The notes beneath the pieces are model-generated. The model saw only the letters and a list, made by a program, of their open reading frames with translations, was not told where the DNA came from and made no database searches. Shown piece after piece: positions 7,178-9,179 of a stretch of 9,179 nucleotides of DNA. The first letter of the stretch is position 1. Every line of letters begins with the position of its first letter. The position numbers were made by a program, and so were the translations under genes. The stretch comes from an uncultured Bacillus sp. (GTDB lineage Bacteria; Bacillota; Bacilli; Bacillales; DSM-1321), in assembly GCA_934215995.1 (NCBI GenBank), contig CAKQBC010000072.1, forward strand, positions 1-9,179, read 5' to 3'.

Positions 7178-7963
7178 ATGTCAATATTGAAGGCTGATCA
7201 GTTAACGATCGGCTATGAGGATAAAATAATCGTAGAAGGATTGAACGTCGAGTTTCCTTCTAAGCTGATTACAGCAATCATCGGGCCGAATGGGTGCGGG
7301 AAATCAACGTTGTTGAAAACGCTCGCCCGCCTGCATAAGGCTGAAGCAGGATATACCTACCTGGACGGTAAAGCGATCCATAAGATGCCTACAAAGGAGA
7401 TTGCAAGGCAAATGGCGATCTTGCCGCAAGGGCCGGATGCACCGAACGGATTATCTGTATATGACCTGATTTCTTATGGGAGGACCCCTTATCAGTCGGG
7501 CTTCTCGAAATTATCCAGGCATGATCAGAAAATGATCGATTGGGCACTGGAAGTGACGGGCCTTATGAGCATTAAGGACCAGTCTGTCGATACATTGTCG
7601 GGCGGGCAAAGGCAGCGGGCTTGGATAGCGATGAGCATTGCGCAGGAAACGGATCTATTGCTTTTGGACGAGCCGACGACCTATCTTGACCTTGCCCACC
7701 AGCTAGAAGTGCTTAAGCTGCTGGAAAGGCTCAATAGAGAGGAAGGGCGGACAATCATAATGGTCATCCATGACCTGAACCAGGCGGCACGGTTTGCCCA
7801 TCATCTAGTTGCTATGAAGGACGGGAAGCTGGTCAGGGAGGGCTCTGCTGATGAAGTCATATCGGAAGGCGTACTTAAGGAAGTCTTCCGCATAGACACA
7901 TCCATTATTTCCGACCCGAGAACTGGAAAGCCGGCGGTCGTATCCTATGATCTTCTTCCCTGA
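7178..7963 (+). CDS. ferric-siderophore ABC transporter ATP-binding protein (FecE/YusV type)
   Basis: This cytoplasmic ATPase powers the two permeases. All nucleotide-binding elements are intact in the 261 residues: Walker A GPNGCGKST (36-44, K42), Q-loop Q84, signature LSGGQ (140-144), Walker B LLLLDEP (160-166, E165), D-loop D171 and H-loop H198. Length and the ISYGRTPYQ stretch fit the FecE/FhuC/YusV subfamily used by siderophore importers. The start ATG at 7178 follows AAGAGGTG by 5 bases. It is the last gene of the Fur-controlled operon. No convincing hairpin terminator follows, although T7 occurs about 5 bases after the stop. In B. subtilis YusV serves several siderophore permeases, so sharing with other importers is possible. 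Confidence 0.95.
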   Translation: MSILKADQLTIGYEDKIIVEGLNVEFPSKLITAIIGPNGCGKSTLLKTLARLHKAEAGYTYLDGKAIHKMPTKEIARQMAILPQGPDAPNGLSVYDLISYGRTPYQSGFSKLSRHDQKMIDWALEVTGLMSIKDQSVDTLSGGQRQRAWIAMSIAQETDLLLLDEPTTYLDLAHQLEVLKLLERLNREEGRTIIMVIHDLNQAARFAHHLVAMKDGKLVREGSADEVISEGVLKEVFRIDTSIISDPRTGKPAVVSYDLLP

Positions 7964-8095
7964 AGCGGTTTTTTTCTCGTGAAGGGTAGTACTTTTGGTC
8001 ATGCCGGCTCTATGCTACCTAAGTTTCATCGGTCGGCTGGTTTGGCCTATTTGCCACCCAATTGTGGCATTTGTATGATTCATTCGTTTATCCTA
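7964..8095. other. intergenic stretch with foldable elements, function unknown
   Basis: Between the siderophore ATPase and the LXG gene there is no credible gene. The plus strand can fold: GGTAG (7985-7989) with CTACC (8015-8019); alternatively GCCGGC (8003-8008) with GTCGGC (8032-8037) inside GGTC (7997-8000) with GGCC (8044-8047); and a clear hairpin TGCCAC/GTGGCA (8052-8069, 6-base loop). The alternatives exclude one another, as in a switching leader, but I recognise no known riboswitch class. It lies upstream of the predicted LXG promoter, so it may instead be the 3' end of the siderophore transcript. Confidence 0.35.
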
Positions 8096-8125
8096 TTTAC
8101 CTTTTTTTTCTAAATGCAATATAAT
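8096..8125 (+). promoter_or_regulatory. promoter for the LXG-domain gene
   Basis: TATAAT (8120-8125) is preceded at 18 bases by TTTACC (8096-8101). The -10 is perfect and the -35 matches 4 of 6. The transcript would have a leader of about 115 bases before the LXG start codon. This makes the LXG gene a unit separate from the siderophore operon. Confidence 0.6.
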
Positions 8126-8248
8126 GGTATCTATACAAAAATAGAATATAGATTAAAGAGAAAAACTGGGGGCTCGAAAGTTATCGACCAAGTTCGTATT
8201 GTTGGACTGTTCGCTCCCTGCAAGATCGGCAAGGGGGGCGATGAGCAA

Positions 8249-8905
8249 ATGAAGATTTTGGACGTACGTGATTTAAGCCAAGGGATATGGAGCACTCTTG
8301 CCATTCTGTCAAATCTGCAAAAGCAAATAGTGGAAGTGGATAAGGACCTGTCAGCTGTAGTCGGCCTGGAGAATAGCCTGCAAGGAGAAACGGGAGAATC
8401 GATCCGGTCCTTTTACCGGGATCATCATATACCGTTTGTCCGTCTTCTGTCTTCGTTTCTGGCAAACTACGAAAGCCGGTTAAAGGAACTTGAAGCGAGT
8501 CTTGCCCTACTTGAATCAGAAGGACAGGGCCACGTAAGGGAAGATTATCTGGAAAATGAAATCGACTATGGGCTCAATAACATCAGGATGATGGCAATTG
8601 CATTGACGAATGAGACTAATTTTCTGTTAGACTCCATTAAGGACATCGTCGATTTGCCGAAGATTCAGGACAAAGAACTCCTGGATTCAGTAAACGAAGC
8701 AAAAACGAACCGGAACCGGACGTTGGATAAACTTCATGAATTCGATAACAGGGAAACGGCAGCCCTTTCTGAACTTGACTCAGAAATGAACATGCTCGCC
8801 AATTATATAACCAACTTGCAAGGGTTGTATCAAAGCGGCGAACTGCGCCTCGTAAGCCGGTCGGAAGACCATATTGAGATGGAGCAATCCTTGAAAGCCC
8901 AATGA
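8249..8905 (+). CDS. LXG-domain protein without a toxin domain
   Basis: LXG domains are the N-terminal secretion modules of polymorphic toxins exported by the type VII (Esx/Yuk) system of Firmicutes. The 218-residue protein begins MKILDVRDL, as the family does, and carries the namesake motif at L44-Q-G46 within LENSLQGETGESIRSFYRDHHIPF (40-63), then long helices and the late FDNRET segment (165-170). The start is ATG at 8249 after AAGGGGGG about 10 bases upstream; the frame extends 45 codons further up but that part is unlike the family. LXG toxins usually have 400-600 residues with a C-terminal nuclease, NADase or similar domain. Here only about 20 residues follow the LXG region, and a terminator follows the stop. 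No small WXG100-like partner gene precedes it and no immunity gene follows in view. It may be a decayed toxin, an orphan donor or acceptor cassette, or a secreted helper. Confidence 0.85.
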   Translation: MKILDVRDLSQGIWSTLAILSNLQKQIVEVDKDLSAVVGLENSLQGETGESIRSFYRDHHIPFVRLLSSFLANYESRLKELEASLALLESEGQGHVREDYLENEIDYGLNNIRMMAIALTNETNFLLDSIKDIVDLPKIQDKELLDSVNEAKTNRNRTLDKLHEFDNRETAALSELDSEMNMLANYITNLQGLYQSGELRLVSRSEDHIEMEQSLKAQ

Positions 8906-8923
8906 TGGAAAGCCAAATGATGA
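8894..8923 (+). repeat. imperfect 15-base tandem duplication at the LXG stop
   Basis: AAAGCCCAATGATGG (8894-8908) is followed directly by AAAGCCAAATGATGA (8909-8923), 13 of 15 identical. The LXG stop codon (8903-8905) lies in the first copy; read-through would end at a second TGA four codons later. It suggests a local slippage or repair scar at the 3' end of the gene. Confidence 0.7.
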
Positions 8924-8936
8924 AATGAAATTATAG

Positions 8937-8962
8937 CCTTCTCCTTTTGGAGAGGGTTTTTT
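8937..8962 (+). terminator. rho-independent terminator after the LXG gene
   Basis: CCTTCTCC (8937-8944), a TTTT loop and GGAGAGGG (8949-8956) form an 8-base-pair stem with one G-U pair, followed by TTTTTT. It lies 31 bases after the LXG stop codon. Confidence 0.9.
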
Positions 8963-8968
8963 GTATTG

Positions 8969-8997
8969 TTGTAATATTTTTACAAATTAATTATAAT
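8969..8997 (+). promoter_or_regulatory. promoter overlapping an inverted repeat
   Basis: TTGTAA (8969-8974) and TATAAT (8992-8997) are 17 bases apart. The -35 forms one arm of the perfect inverted repeat TTGTAATATTTTTACAA (8969-8985), an operator-like arrangement. No gene with a ribosome binding site follows on the plus strand before the IS end at about 9121, so its target is unclear; AT-rich sequence can imitate promoters. Confidence 0.45.
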
Positions 8998-9036
8998 ACA
9001 AAATAGGCTATAAAGCAGGCTTATGTCTTTACGTAA

Positions 9037-9114
9037 TCATGGCCGTTTCTCAACAATATAAAATATTCCTGTCAATGCAAGCAGTGTTGAAAGTAACAAA
9101 GAAATCTGTACATA
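9037..9114 (-). pseudogene. C-terminal remnant of a membrane protein
   Basis: On the minus strand, 25 codons read as one hydrophobic helix (SLLLSTLLALTGIFYIVEK) ending in RP and a TGA at 9037-9039. This looks like the last membrane segment and charged tail of a transporter. The frame is closed upstream by a TGA at 9115-9117, a few bases from the IS-like end at about 9121, as expected if an insertion removed the rest. The fragment is short and could be chance. Confidence 0.35.
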
Positions 9115-9120
9115 TCAAAA

Positions 9121-9179
9121 GGTTCTGTTCGCAAACTTTGTTGCTTGAAATAAAGGAGTGTACAGCAGTTGTTGATTTC
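9121..9179 (+). mobile_element. start of a second insertion-sequence end, cut by right window edge
   Basis: The stretch beginning GGTTCTGTTCGCAAACTT contains a block (9125-9144) matching 17 of 20 bases of the inner end of the left IS: TGTTCGNANANTTTGTTGCT. The two blocks point in opposite directions, outward from the window. A good ribosome-binding-like AAAGGAG occurs at 9152-9158, but no transposase can be identified in the remaining bases. IS identity therefore rests only on terminal similarity. Confidence 0.5.

Noticed and set aside
7954..7975. Terminator after the siderophore ATPase
   Set aside because: The T7 run follows only a 4-base stem (CTTC/GAAG), too weak to call.
7985..8070. Possible c-di-GMP or T-box type riboswitch
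   Set aside because: A few short words are reminiscent (GGCCAAACC on the minus strand; GGGTAGTAC on the plus strand), but the full conserved core of neither class could be assembled and no suitable gene follows on the minus strand.
8015..8083. 22-codon minus-strand frame starting at 8083 with AGGA 7 bases upstream
   Set aside because: Very short, no family resemblance, no supporting promoter or neighbours; more likely part of the structured intergenic stretch.
8114..8248. 45-codon N-terminal extension of the LXG frame
   Set aside because: It begins within the promoter region without a ribosome binding site, and the family N-terminus MKILDVRDL starts at 8249 behind a strong site.
9025..9179. 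Plus-strand frame from about 9039 open to the right edge
   Set aside because: No ribosome binding site, spans the IS junction, and resembles no protein I know.

Overview
The window looks like chromosomal DNA of a Bacillaceae bacterium (Bacillus or a close relative). The basis is the gene set (a Bacillus-type glucose dehydrogenase with a GlcU transporter, a YusV-type siderophore ATPase, an LXG-domain protein), strong AGGAGG-like ribosome binding sites, TTGACA/TATAAT-type promoters and hairpin-plus-T-run terminators. No RNA gene or CRISPR array is visible, and no gene-free stretch exceeds 300 bases.

Layout from left to right. (1) Positions 1 to about 516 hold the 5' part of an insertion sequence whose IS1595-type transposase gene (minus strand) is broken by a one-base frameshift and runs off the left edge. 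(2) 526-2308: a minus-strand glucose unit, glcU then gdh (TTG start for glcU), with its own terminator and a sigma-B-like promoter candidate. (3) 2489-3160: a plus-strand SRAP (YedK/HMCES-type) protein that crosslinks to abasic sites in single-stranded DNA. It ends at a strong bidirectional terminator shared with the next, convergent gene. (4) 3218-7963: a complete ferric-siderophore import and release locus. The substrate-binding lipoprotein and an FhuF/FchR-type 2Fe-2S ferric-siderophore reductase lie on the minus strand. Two FecCD permeases and a FecE-type ATPase lie on the plus strand as a tight operon. A perfect 15-base Fur box covers the -10 of the lipoprotein promoter, and Fur-like sites lie in the divergent intergenic region, so the whole locus is expected to be induced by iron starvation. 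(5) 8249-8905: an LXG-domain protein, normally the N-terminal secretion half of type VII-secreted antibacterial toxins. Here it stops right after the LXG domain, with its own promoter and terminator and no visible partner or immunity gene. (6) 8969-9179: a promoter-like element over an inverted repeat, the probable C-terminal remnant of a membrane protein on the minus strand, and at about 9121 the start of another insertion-sequence end that resembles the one at the left.

How the parts work together: the binding protein captures a ferric siderophore outside the cell, the two permeases and the ATPase import it, and the reductase probably releases iron in the cytoplasm. GlcU and Gdh form a separate glucose uptake and oxidation unit. 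The most unusual points are the stand-alone LXG protein beside the iron locus, the two outward-facing related IS ends bracketing about 8.6 kb, and the unexplained foldable leader between the siderophore ATPase and the LXG gene.
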